From Ulota crispa (taxonomy: Eukaryota > Streptophyta > Bryopsida > Orthotrichales > Orthotrichaceae), in the NCBI GenBank assembly GCA_963920765.1, contig OY987243.1:3410001-3474000 (forward strand): a stretch of DNA of 64,000 bases, given 5' to 3'. Below, piece after piece: positions 11,851 to 22,500 of this stretch. Numbering within the stretch: the stretch's first letter is position 1; the number at the start of each line of letters is the position of its first letter. The position numbers were made by a program, and so were the translations under genes. The notes below the pieces were generated by a model. The model saw nothing but the letters and a program-made list of their open reading frames with translations, searched no databases and was not told the DNA's origin.

Positions 11851-13006
11851 GCATGCAGATAGAACCTTCAGGGCATTTAGTCTAAATGGATTTACAAACT
11901 TGTTTATTGAAGAAGATTTTAGGAGGTTTCAAAGATTGATAGATTTTTTATCAAAATCTATTTTCACTTTCTTCACTTTCAATAAGAGAAAAACCATTAT
12001 TGTTGTTGTGATTATTTGTTTATTTTTCTTGATTTCCCACAAAAAAGAACCCATTCTTGCACTTTTGTGCACTTTGTTAGGTGCACAAAAAACTTTTTGT
12101 CTTTCTCATAATAAAAAGAAACTTAGCGTGGAAAAACTTCTATTTTCTTATTCAAAAAAGTCTCATGAAATTTTGATTTTCTAAGGTTTTAAAGCCCTTA
12201 ATAATGAGATAGAGGAAGAGATTAATAGTGTTAGCCTACATAGATGAGTAAAATTGAAGATGGTTTTTGAAGTATGTCTATTGGTTCAGGTACTAAATAC
12301 TATTATGGTTATCTATTGAGTCATATGGTGATATTCTTGGAGATTTTTGAATGAATAGTTTTAGGTCTAAGGAAGTTTGTTGTGGTAATATGAAAATATC
12401 CACCTTTGGCCATTTGGACATTCAAAAAGTTGATTACAAAATTCAAAAGAGGTTAAGGTGAGTATCCTTTGTTTATTGTTGCACTTTCATTCTTCAATTT
12501 TTAAAGTGTTTTGTGGTGCTTCCATCACTCTTGTAAAGCATTGCACTCCAATTCCATTGATGTCCAATAGCTTTGATAGTAATTGTTAGATCTACTACCT
12601 TGTCCATTGAATATGATAAAGTAAAAATGGTCATATTCATTAAATTGGGAAAAACAGAGGTACCACTTTGTACTCCACTTTAATCTTACATACAATAAAT
12701 GTAGGCATAGCTATAGTTCAAAGTTGAGAGTTATTTGAAATTCTTGTAGGCAATCACTGAGACTTCAATATTGTATAAAAAATTGCATGTTTATTTCTTT
12801 TTATAATATGCTGAATTTCACATAATGACAAAAATAGTGAAAGTCCCATAATGTACTCTTTTTCACAATTTAATGAATATGGTGTTAAAAGACAATATAG
12901 CAACAAATATCAAACCGATATTAGGAAAAATGGTCCAAATAATCTCTGTAGTAGTCCCATGGACAATTCTTTTGGGAATTGGTTTTCTTTTGTAGTAATA
13001 ATGCCA
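11851..13006. other. AT-rich intergenic DNA, nothing recognised
   Basis: Low-complexity AT-rich sequence with short frames only. The 125-codon frame beginning at 11807 starts inside the minisatellite flank and has no recognisable domain. Confidence 0.5.
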
Positions 13007-13010
13007 TTAA

Positions 13011-13769
13011 CCCCTGAGCGCTCCAGCGGCGGAATCGTGTTGCTTAGGATTTCATATGCTTTTTTGAGGACCTAGATCTAATTTTTTGATCTTGTTATAA
13101 AGTAAAATTATGAAGGCATTCAAGTTATTCATGCCAATGGGGTAATGGCGAGGAAAGTCAAGCGTTGTACAAGTGTTTTAAGAGATTTGATTGGGTGAAA
13201 TACCATATGGGGTGTGGTGGCAAGCAGCATTTTATAAGCTATAGCTGGTCAACATCCCTTGCAAGCTTCCTTGTGTGTGCTTTGTGGTAGTGGGAAAGTT
13301 GTTGGCTAGGGTCCAAGGCATGTTCTAGACCCTTATTATGGCAACTGTCACCAACTAAGCTGGTCATTGTTTTCCGTGCAATAGCAATTTGAAGCCCTAA
13401 AACTTAACATAAAAAGAAGTGCAATTTTCAATAATTTACAAGTGTGTGCATTCACATATAATCTTGTTCCTCACAAAATTTAAGATGAGATGAATTAGGG
13501 GCTAACAGAATTTTGTAAATTTTATCAAATAGCAACTACCTACCAAAAAATGAGATTTTGTCATCACATGTTGTTTGATCAAATGTTATAATCTCCCATC
13601 TCCCACAATCAATTGTTCCCAAAATTTGCAAACCATTTTCTAAGTAGGTGTTCCATTATTTTCAATAGTCACTTTTTGTGAATCATCTAATTGACTGAAA
13701 TACAATGCATTAAAGCTGTTGGTCTCCAAAAACCTTGATTTTGGTGAAAATGACTTAGGCGCTCAAGGG
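13011..13769. mobile_element. piggyBac-like MITE (759 bp)
   Basis: The left end CCCCTGAGCGCTCCAGCGG pairs with the reverse complement of the right end, CCCTTGAGCGCCTAAGTC. TTAA flanks both sides (13007-13010 and 13770-13773). The interior is AT-rich with no coding frame and does not obviously match the other families in the window, although the ends resemble those of the element at 28193-28981. Confidence 0.65.
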
Positions 13770-14342
13770 TTAAGCTCTAACAACAATACAATGATCAAAA
13801 TAATTATCAAAAACGGAAAAATATTATGATGTAAGATAGGGGTAAGCGCTCCGGTGAGTTTTGTTTACCTATCAGCACTCAGTTGCTTTTTATTATAATA
13901 AAGGAAAATGTAAGAGGTTTTGGCTCTTATTTTATCAATGGTATTTTGTAAAAGAACTACACATATAATCAATATAAATCAGCATTGTCTGTGCCAAATT
14001 GGTTTTCTGTACATTTTTCATAAGTACTGTAGGTTGAGAGCAGATTTGGCATAAAATAATTCTTCAAAACTTTGTCTAATTATTTTATAAAATATTTTCT
14101 AAAAATGCCCAGTGTCAAACAAATCAAAATATTAAAATGCCAAATATTATAAAAGTCATTAAGCTTAACTAACAATGGAAGGTTAAGGTTGATTCTAAGA
14201 GGGCTCAATTTGCTGTAAATTTTATACCAAGGGCTAATTTTAGAAAGTGGAAGATGCTTAGAAAAAGACTTAATTCTACTAAATTTTTTGGTTGAATGCT
14301 AAATAATAACAACTTTTTTTGAAAGTGCCTAATCTTGTTTAA

Positions 14343-14552
14343 TCCCTAAAGGCCCAAGAAGCCCACTTTAAACTTTATGAGAACTCAGGTAGGCTCTATT
14401 GACTTCATAATTTGGAAATTTTTCATGAAATTTTTAGGATGGATGCTACTCATCATAATCTACATGTGAAGCTTTATTTCATGTCATTTGGATAAGTATT
14501 GCAAAAGTTATAAGGTTTTTTCAATTTCAATGTCAAACTGGGCAGCAATATA

Positions 14553-14628
<76 letters not shown>

Positions 14629-15306
14629 AATAAGAACTTTATAGATTGATACCTACTCAAAAAAATTGAACCACTCAATTCCAAATAATGAGGTAAGAGT
14701 TACAAGGAGTTTTCTTTTGCGGGCAATGAAGGTAGGAAGAGGGTAGAAAAAACATATAAAATTATCTTTTACTCTCAATTTTGAAAATTTTCAAATGAAA
14801 ATGAAAATGAAAATGAAAGTTACTAATTGTCTGTTAGAGCATTCTTGCCATTGGGATTAACAATTTTCAAATTCTTCCAAAACTTATTAGCATATTAGTT
14901 ATATCTTTCATTCATCAATACCTTTCACTTTACAATTTTTGTAAAAGTAAATCCAAAAAATTTTTGGTTAATTTTTTTATATATACTTTCAACCCATTCT
15001 CCAACATGTTGCAAAAATTGCACAAGAAATACAACATATAAATTTTTCTCTAAAAAGTTTGAAAAACAAAACTTCACCTTTTGGAAGGACTAGAAAAGCC
15101 TACATTTAAAATTTAGGCACATTGATCTTGCAATTGGTGGGGATGTTCATTCTAAAATTTTGGGACAATGTACTTGTGCAAGTCAATCAAAGAATCCTAC
15201 AGTTGGATTTGTTAAAAAGTAAGTTTCAATGAAAATTTTGACCTTGGTTAGGAGACTAGTATTTTGAAGCAATTTTGGGCCTCTAAACATGAAAGAATTT
15301 TAGGGG
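14343..15306. mobile_element. piggyBac-like MITE, family 3 copy (964 bp) with TA expansion
   Basis: The left end TCCCTAAAGGCCCAAGAAGC and the reverse complement of the right end, CCCCTAAAATTCTTTCATG, are flanked by TTAA at 14339-14342 and 15307-15310. An inverted full-length relative lies at 32848-33763, with long colinear identity (for example both carry a block reading CATGAAATTTTTAGGATGGA). This copy contains a (TA)n tract at about 14549-14626 that the other copy lacks. That tract accounts for most of the length difference. No transposase frame. Confidence 0.8.
14549..14626. repeat. (TA)n microsatellite
   Basis: An almost pure TA tract with a few TATATG and TATATAC interruptions, inside the family 3 element. 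The homologous position in the inverted copy near 33541-33556 holds only a short AT-rich stretch, so the tract expanded after the two copies separated. Confidence 0.9.
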
Positions 15307-15868
15307 TTAATTACAAAATCTAATGCCAAATTGGTTTTTTCTCAAAAAATAATCAATTTGACATAAACCTGCCGAATCTGCTCTCAACCTATAATACACG
15401 TAAATTTGAAGACGCTATCTGTGAATTTCAATAAATGTTCATTTTGTTTTGTAGAGATAGAAAAACATTGGCTGAAGGCCATTTCTTGTCTACATTTCTC
15501 CTAAAGGTTTTGTTTCAAAGAGTAGAGGCTTTAAATTAAGAAGGTTACATGATAAGCAATTCAACCCTAGTGAGATTTTTGATTTTTGATTTTCAAAAAT
15601 GATATCACACGTCTTCCATGTGTCGTTAAATTTTCAAGAATGATCGTGAAAATCTGAAGTTATTGTGGAATTTTTAAGAAAAGGTGAAAAATACTCATAG
15701 TAGATACAAAATAAGCTCTAAAATCTGAACGGGTGCAAGATATAGTGTAGAACATTGTGGTGAAAACTTAAATTGTGTATACTCTTATAATCAGGATATC
15801 AATAGTCCTCAATTTTAGGCCCAAAGTTCAACTTGCAATACATTATTCAAGATTTGGGAATCTTTTAA

Positions 15869-16646
15869 TCCCTAAATGCGCAAGGCACTTTTGAGCTTCT
15901 AAGAATTTATTCTAAGTTGAACAAAAAGCTAAAATTCTGATAAGTTGTATGATTTTTTTAAGATTTTAACCTTACAAAATCATACTACATATGTTACAAA
16001 TTACTCATAGGAAAAGAGAACACAACAATATCATTTATGGATTGAAAAACTATAATGTTTGATAAAGAGGGTGTTAAAACTGTGAAAATGCCTTGAAGTC
16101 TTTCAATCCTCTTTTCACGTGTCAAATTTAAAAAATGGACACATGAAAAATATGGGGTTAAAGGAAATAACATATATAACTCCAATCAATTTATGACTTT
16201 TCAAAATCTCCTCTACAATCTTTTCAAATGAGTTTCTAGTGTAAATTTTTCTCCAAGGTCTAGTGTATTTGAGGCTCATTTCCAAGAGCTCTCAACATCA
16301 AAAAAGTCAAGATTGCAATGGACACCCTTGCACAAAATCTTGAATAGAAAAATCATAATCAATCATTTACAAAATTGGTTTTGTGATACTTAAAAAAGAC
16401 TTTAGAAAGAACACTGTAAACGGGTAGCAGTTTTGGCAGTCAAATGGCAAATTAAATGCTTTTCTGACTTCAAGATACACTATAAGGGGGGTCAAAAAAA
16501 CATTTGATTTGCCACTAACTGCCGAAACTGCTACCAGTTTATAGTAGTTAAAAATTAAAATTTATTAAAAATAACAACTTAGTTAGATTTTATAGAAGTT
16601 CAAAGTATTGTCAACACCATAATGTGGTACCTTGGGCATTTAGGGG
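15869..16646. mobile_element. piggyBac-like MITE, family 1 copy carrying an insertion (778 bp)
   Basis: The left end TCCCTAAATGCGCAAGGC follows TTAA at 15865-15868. The right end GCATTTAGGGG is followed by TTCA rather than TTAA, a one-base decay. The interior is colinear with the copies at 414-1059 and 17257-17902. It is about 130 bp longer, which is roughly accounted for by the small inverted-repeat insertion at 16411-16549. Confidence 0.75.
16411..16549. mobile_element. Small nested inverted-repeat insertion (about 140 bp)
   Basis: The left arm TGTAAACGGGTAGCAGTTTT GGCAG pairs with the reverse complement of the right arm, TATAAACTGGTAGCAGTTTC GGCAG. It is absent from the other two family 1 copies, which makes it a clean insertion polymorphism between copies. 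Its ends loosely resemble those of the element at 14025-15396 (AGCAG followed by TTTGGCA). Confidence 0.6.
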
Positions 16647-16650
16647 TTCA

Positions 16651-17252
16651 TGTTCAAAACTGAGTAGAAACTAGACTTAGTTAACTTCATTCCATTAAAT
16701 TAGTTGGACTCAATGTGAAAAATATTATTTTTGTGACTAGAATCAGCATAGAAATATATGTTTTCAAAATACACTAGGAGGGCATATTATAGGTACTATT
16801 TTTTAGCATCTTTTGTTCTAGAAGAGCTAATAAACATCAACAAAACTATTTCCACCACCAAGCGCTACAAAAAAATTCAAAGAACTCTCAAAAAATTGGA
16901 TGAGAAACTCCAATTCTCCATTCAAAATTCTGCATTTAAAATCATCCAAGTGCCACTTAGTAACTTCCTTTGTACTTGAGGCATAAGAAAAACCTTACTT
17001 GAAGAGTGAGTCATTGTTATGTGTATCAACTGTGACAAGAGACTCCATCTATGCAACATTGACTCTCTTTTGAAGTTAAGGAAATTTACTCAAACTTCCT
17101 CACGTTATCTTCTCTAAATGTATAGCATCTTCTCCTATAGTTCAAAGTCAACACAGCTTTTTGTGATGTAACTATGTATTTTGAAGTGCAATTGGGTTAT
17201 TAGGATCATATTATTTTAAAACTAGGTTATCAGAGTAGCACAACCTAAATCA
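16651..17252. other. AT-rich spacer between two family 1 elements
   Basis: No gene, RNA or repeat pairing recognised. The 73-codon frame here is AT-driven and shows no domain. Confidence 0.5.
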
Positions 17253-17256
17253 TTAA

Positions 17257-17902
17257 CCCCTAAATGCCCAAGCTCGATATGTGCTTTTTGGACTTTCCAT
17301 GAAACTGAACTATCAATCAACCTTTTCACAAATTTCCTCAAAATAATTTCAATTGTAACCGTACAAATTTAAACTAAACATGTTAGAGATTACATGGAAA
17401 AAGAAAACACATCAATCTCACTTATAGTTTGAAAGATTATAACGTTTGAACATGAGGGTGTTAAAAGTGCAAAAGTGATTCAAAGCTTTCTAATCCTCAT
17501 TTTACATGTCAAATCTAAAAAGTTAATCACTAAAAAAATATGAGGTTTAAGGTTATTACATGTTTAACTCTAATCAATTTACTGTTTTTTAAATCTACTC
17601 CTACATTTTTTATAAATGGATTTCTAATGTGATTTTTTTTCCAAGCTCTAGTGTAATTGAGGCTCATTTTCAAGATCTTCCTACACTAGAAAACTCAAGA
17701 TTGTAGTGGACACCCTTGTACAAAATCTTGAGTAGAAAAATCATCAACTTTCGTTTTCAAAATCAAATTTTTGATGCTGAAAGTAGACTTCAAAACAAAC
17801 TTATATTGGAAAAAAAAATACTGAAAATAATGACTTGATAAGGTTTTATTCATCTTTAAAATTTTGTTGCGACCCAAATCTGGTTACTTGGGCATTTAGG
17901 GG
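17257..17902. mobile_element. piggyBac-like MITE, family 1 copy (646 bp)
   Basis: The left end CCCCTAAATGCCCAAGCTCG pairs with the reverse complement of the right end, CCCCTAAATGCCCAAGTAAC. Perfect TTAA flanks lie at 17253-17256 and 17903-17906. It has the same length as the copy at 414-1059 and a colinear interior. This is the best-preserved pair of ends in the window. Non-autonomous. Confidence 0.85.
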
Positions 17903-17906
17903 TTAA

Positions 17907-18690
17907 GGTTGTTTGAAGCCAACCCTTTTATACATATGTATTTTGAACATGTATATAGGTGTGGCAACTTTGTTGTTGGCCAAGGTAAGACTTTGAATCT
18001 TGAAGGTACATAAAAAGTGCACAAGTGCAATGGTAGAACAACTATCTTCAATTTTTGCAAAGTTGCTAATTCCCAACACCTCAAAGTCCATGTTTTGGAT
18101 GATGAGCAAAGTGCTCATTTTGTTCATAATTATTGTTTGTTCATCCAAAGTTGTATGCTTGAATTTTCAACATGCAACCTTCTTATACATATAATTTGAT
18201 GGAATTGAGGTAAATTGCATATTTGTACCACAATAGAAGCAAAACTATGCGAAAACTTAAACAAGGGTTTAAGCCCTAAACCTATGTATCTAGGTGTAAA
18301 GAAAAAAAAGGCATAGGGAGAGATACTGCAAGAACCCCACGTCATTGCACAAATTTCTCTAGTAGTCATGACAATATGGTAGGATATTCTAATTTTTTTT
18401 ACTTTCAAAGACAAATTCCAATAAAAACTTAGGTGTAATATAAGGATGATGTTTGAATGTTATAAGTAAAAGTTGTAAGAGGTCAGAGTTTGATTAATAA
18501 ATTTCCATGTCCACGCCATTATTTTTGTATACTAATGTTGAACATTTTTGTAACAAGTTTTGTGTAAATTACCTAGACTTGCCAGGGCAAGCTTGAGGTT
18601 CCTTGGTGCCTTGGAAGTTAACAAAGTAAAACCACAAAAGTACAAAAACCACCGTCCATAGCAGGGCATTAAAGGTGAACAGTACCCAAG
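17907..18690. other. Intergenic DNA, nothing recognised
   Basis: Several overlapping 60-90 codon frames occur on both strands. None carries a recognisable motif or exon-like composition. Confidence 0.45.
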
Positions 18691-19036
18691 AGGAAGAGTG
18701 AGCCACAGCAATGTGCACACGCCATTATCTAACTTAGAGCCCGTGAACCTAGACCACCGTCAAAAACAAGTCGAAAGAAATTGTTTGAAAATGAGTTCAG
18801 TTCCTCCTTTCATAGTTCAGGCACTAAATAAAACAAAGCAACCATGCAACCTGCAGAGGCAAGCACTTGTTCCGGGGAATACAAAGAGGGAGTGTGAGTA
18901 AACTGATGTATAAGTACAGAGAGAATGAGGTGGCAAAAATCGGAAGTGAGAGAAAACATGGTCCTTCCATATGTACTGGCCTAGAAAGCAGTACCGACCA
19001 CGGCCAAAGTGTTTCTGTACAGTACAAGGTGGAGCG
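18691..19036 (-). other. Probable 3' UTR of the 589-residue protein gene
   Basis: This stretch follows the stop codon at 19037-19039 on the minus strand. It is moderately GC-rich and has no coding frame of its own. Confidence 0.35.
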
Positions 19037-21244
19037 TTATGTGGGAGTCACAAACGCGGCAGCAAATTTCTCGTTCTTCAAGTCCCGGTTCTCCGTAGGA
19101 AGCGTGGCGTGGAAGTAGCGAGTGGGGCGAAAGATGAGAGAGCTACCTTTATTGGTCTCAAACCTGTACATGAGGCCAGGTATGACGAAGTCGCCGCCCA
19201 GGGGATGCCCGCGGTGCGTCCAGCAGACGAGCTCAAAGCCCGAGGTGTCCCACCCGCAGATGCGAGACCGCTCATCGCTGCGAGCGGGGCCCTGCGTGGC
19301 GTTGCTGACTTTGCGAAACAGCACTTCACCCCCTCTGGCAGCGTAGAGCTTGACGAATGGCAGCTTTTGCCCTTCATCTCCAATCCTCGAGGCCTCCCCG
19401 AGTTCCGTCCGTTGCTCGAATTCGGACACGATTTTGCTGCCGAAGCAGCGCTTGATGCCTTGGTAGAACAAGGCCGCCACCAGGTTGCCATGCTCGAGCG
19501 AGAGGTCCTCCACTCGAGAGGTGGGCTCTCGCTGCATGTGGAGCGCTGCACCCTGGAGACAGCTCTCGGACGGGCTGGTTTGAACATACGGCAGAGCCTG
19601 CATATGCATCGCGTTGATGCTCACCCGCATGGCATGCTCCTCAAAGCTGCTCAAGATGCTGGGCTCGTACATCAACAGCAAGTCGTTCACTCGGAAGTGG
19701 TTGAACGACAGCGTGTCGTTCAAGAGGATGTTCCCGAAAAAGGACACCATTGATAACGTCTGAGCCGGCACTTTCTCCTTCATTATCGTCTTCCACACGT
19801 GCTGGAACTCGGACTCCTCCAGGTTGGTGCCGCTGCCTGCCAGCTCCATTCTGTCTCGGACGTCGGAGTACACGATCTGGATCACCGTTGCACGCTTCAG
19901 AGAGAATCGTCGTCGCAAGATGCGCGCTTCAGGCCCTATGACGGTACAATGCAGGACTGTATACTTGGCTGCGGCATCGGCCCCGATCTCCTGCCACCTC
20001 CGGACCGCGTCTCGGAAGTCCTCCGCGCTGGTGATGGCGTCTGATCCGAAAACCGTATGAAGAACGGGCGTTACGTCTCCTTGCTCGGGATCACATTTGA
20101 AACAGCGTGCGCCGTATCTGCTCAAGCAAGGCTCACAGATCTTGTGACAGTACTGGTAGAGCTTGGACCTCGCAATCGATGGAGCGTCCGTCATTATCTT
20201 CACGTTTTTCCGCCATGGGCACTTCACTAGATGCAACACTGTGTATAATTGTTTCGATTTCCCGTGTATCGGGTTCATGCACGCATGTTTCACTCCAATG
20301 TCGTATGTTATTCTCACTGTCTTCTCTGGCGTCCACACTGCCTCCATCACTTTGCCGTTCCTCCTGGTCATCTTGTTTCTTCTTCTTCGTCGTCCATTAC
20401 TCCCCGAACCGCCCTGACCTAAAATAAACAACCAACAAAGAAAGCCGTGTGAAATCCCCTTATATGTCAGGTTGGGCTCCTCGTGCACCATATTTTTGGA
20501 CATGAAAAATCCACATGCTCCGATGACCACCTACTATGGGTTGCGACATAGAAAACTTGACCAACCAACTCTAAGTACTCTACTGAACTACAAAAGCACG
20601 TTCTATTCGTTGAGTAGACAACACATTGAAGGGACTGAGTCCTTCCTCCTTTGAATGCGGCTCAAACGATTTGAGCGAGGGGTTTGTTGTGAGCTATCCA
20701 GAGGCTGGCAAGGGCATGTATCCTGAAAAAGTAGAACACAACAAGCACTGTGGGTGTGACCAGGGACCAAGTTGAAACTAACGATGTAATTCTTCAAAGA
20801 ATGTCAACACGGTGATGCATGCTTCAGGCTAGCACGAGGTTAGTGATGACATATACCTTCACCAGATTCCTCTGAGTCCGTATTATCTTGCGCCGACCTT
20901 CCACTAGGAGCATTACTTGTATCCTCAGTCTCCAGCTCCGCCTCCACTAATTGTAAACGACCGTTCACCAACACTCGCCTTCTTCGGCGAGGAACGACGT
21001 TAGTGTCCTCTGATTCAGTGCGATCCTGCCCCGACCTTCGCCTTCTCTGACGAGGAACAGCCGTTGTCTCTTCAGAATCAGAGTCTGACTCTGAGTGATC
21101 TAGCGTCCTCCTCTGTCTTTTCCGACCAGGAGCATGTCGAACCTCAGGAACAAAAGTAGAGTCTTCACTGTCGGAGCTCGACCCCGACCCCGACTGGTCT
21201 TCACATTCCGAAGAAAATATCGTCTTCTTAGTCCGATTCACCAT
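19037..21244 (-). CDS. Unrecognised nuclear-type protein with Cys cluster and 2OG-dioxygenase-like C-terminus (589 aa)
   Basis: Two exons on the minus strand, 20857-21244 and 19037-20418, joined across a 438-bp GT-AG intron. Together they give 1770 nt with the phase conserved. Residues 1-129 are disordered and repetitive: about four imperfect units alternate acidic Ser-Asp-Glu runs, a T-x-VP motif and Arg-rich blocks such as VPRRRRR. This looks like a nuclear-localised tail. A Cys-rich stretch follows: C176 and C196, then a CX3CX2CX7CX2C cluster at C220, C224, C227, C235 and C238, probably zinc-binding. Near the end, GGDFVIPGLMYRFETNKGSS followed by LIFRPTRYFH resembles the second half of a double-stranded beta-helix dioxygenase (GG-x-F-x-LP, glycine turn, distal His). 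H566 and R574 are candidate iron and 2-oxoglutarate ligands. I do not see the expected HxD upstream, only R-S-D. The family assignment is therefore tentative and the protein may be inactive. Codon use and GC content are those of a real gene. Confidence 0.7.
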
Positions 21245-22500
21245 TGTGCAAAACCCTTTTGCATCAAGGCTACCTGCAAACCCTGGCGCCCGTGAGTCAA
21301 CTAAAAAAACTCCAATGGAAACAAAGAAGCCACAATATAACAGAGATTAGATAGCGATCAATGTAACAGCAGGTCTTCTATTTGCTAGAAAACTAACAGC
21401 ATTTAGACAAATTTAAACCTCTCGGTGCATGGTAGTACTACTCTTGCAGTGACCAAGCAATAAAATTACAGAGCCTCAGAATCATAAAAATTTTAAACAC
21501 GGTTTTCAACAGTAAACCACAAAAAACTAACACTTGGAGCAGGACGCAGCTGTTGAAGCAAAACTGCCAAATGCGAGTATCACATTCAAGAGCTTCGCCT
21601 GCAATTTTCCGTTTCTAATTTCGCAAGAATGTTGTTTGATCTAAGGCAGGGTGGAGAAAATAAATGAAGACCCAATAAAATTAAAACATCCGCAACTCTC
21701 CTCAAATTGAGCACCTCGACACAACATGGAGTTCGACAAAGATAATTCCCGCCTCTCTCAAGCTCCAAACACAATCCCGAAGAGCTAGCTAGACAATAAA
21801 AATAGAAGACCAAATCACAGAAAAAATATATAATGTTTCCAGAGTACCGAAGAAAGTATTTGGAGCACGAATTGCGCCCGAGCTTTCGCATGTGGCAAGA
21901 ACCCAACACCACAAACATGAAGCAAAACCCTAGTGCGAGTACCTGAATGCAATTGAGAGGAAATAAATAGTGGATGAGCTGCACACCTGAAGGACTTGGA
22001 AATGCGCATTGGATGATGACTACGTCGCCATCTCGACAGCTGAATTCTGGCAGCTACAAGGCAGCGCCATAATTTGAGGCCTGCTCGTGATGTGAGATTG
22101 TACCGAAAATAGTGCGTGAATTGGAAGAGACGTAGAGTCCGGTACCACTCACTCCGGCAGTGTCCGGCAGTCCGGCAGTCCGGCAGTCTGGCTCGAGAGC
22201 GATGGCTGCTACCCTGTAGTCCTGTACTACAAACATTTGTAAGCGGAAGTTATCATTTGCTCGGTATCTCCGAAGTCCGAACGGGCCCCCCTCCGAAAGG
22301 GCTGTGAGTGGATGAAGGACTTTCTCCCCTTGGATGTCGTCGTTGCTTGTTAATTCGTCATCCATCCAGCTCGTGTGGACGGAGTGGTGGACTACCGTAG
22401 TGTACAGTACATTCTGCACTGCAGTACCCTGGGTTTGTTGTTGTTGACTCCGGACCAAATTGGGGGTTTCAAATCTCTGGGAAAACTATATTTTCTTCAG
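21245..22500 (-). promoter_or_regulatory. Upstream region of the 589-residue protein gene
   Basis: This moderately GC-rich DNA lies upstream of the ATG. It contains three near-perfect copies of GTCCGGCA at about 22158-22188. A 134-codon frame on the minus strand (22054-22458) includes a Gln run and no recognisable domain. It could be a leader exon or chance. I saw no clear promoter element. Confidence 0.35.

Larger units (their letters stand above)
14025..15396. mobile_element. Inverted-repeat element interrupted by a TTAA element
   Basis: The left end TACTGTAGGTTGAGAGCAGA followed by TTTGGCA pairs with the reverse complement of the right end, TATTATAGGTTGAGAGCAGA followed by TTCGGCA. The TTAA element at 14343-15306 lies inside it. 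Removing that insertion leaves a host element of about 0.4 kb. The nesting gives a relative age: this element was present before the TTAA element landed in it. Superfamily cannot be assigned, because no target duplication was identified with certainty. Confidence 0.5.

Noticed and set aside
10756-11854. Three overlapping minus-strand frames of 336-343 codons rich in Pro, His, Ser and Ile
   Set aside because: They are the three frames of a stop-free 25-bp minisatellite and encode the same peptide period. No start context, domain or splice signal supports a gene.
18971-19753. A 260-codon plus-strand frame
   Set aside because: Antisense shadow of the GC-rich exon of the 589-residue protein gene.
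22054-22458. A 134-codon minus-strand frame with a Gln run
   Set aside because: No recognisable domain and no convincing splice connection to the downstream gene; it may be leader sequence, so it is noted only within the upstream region.
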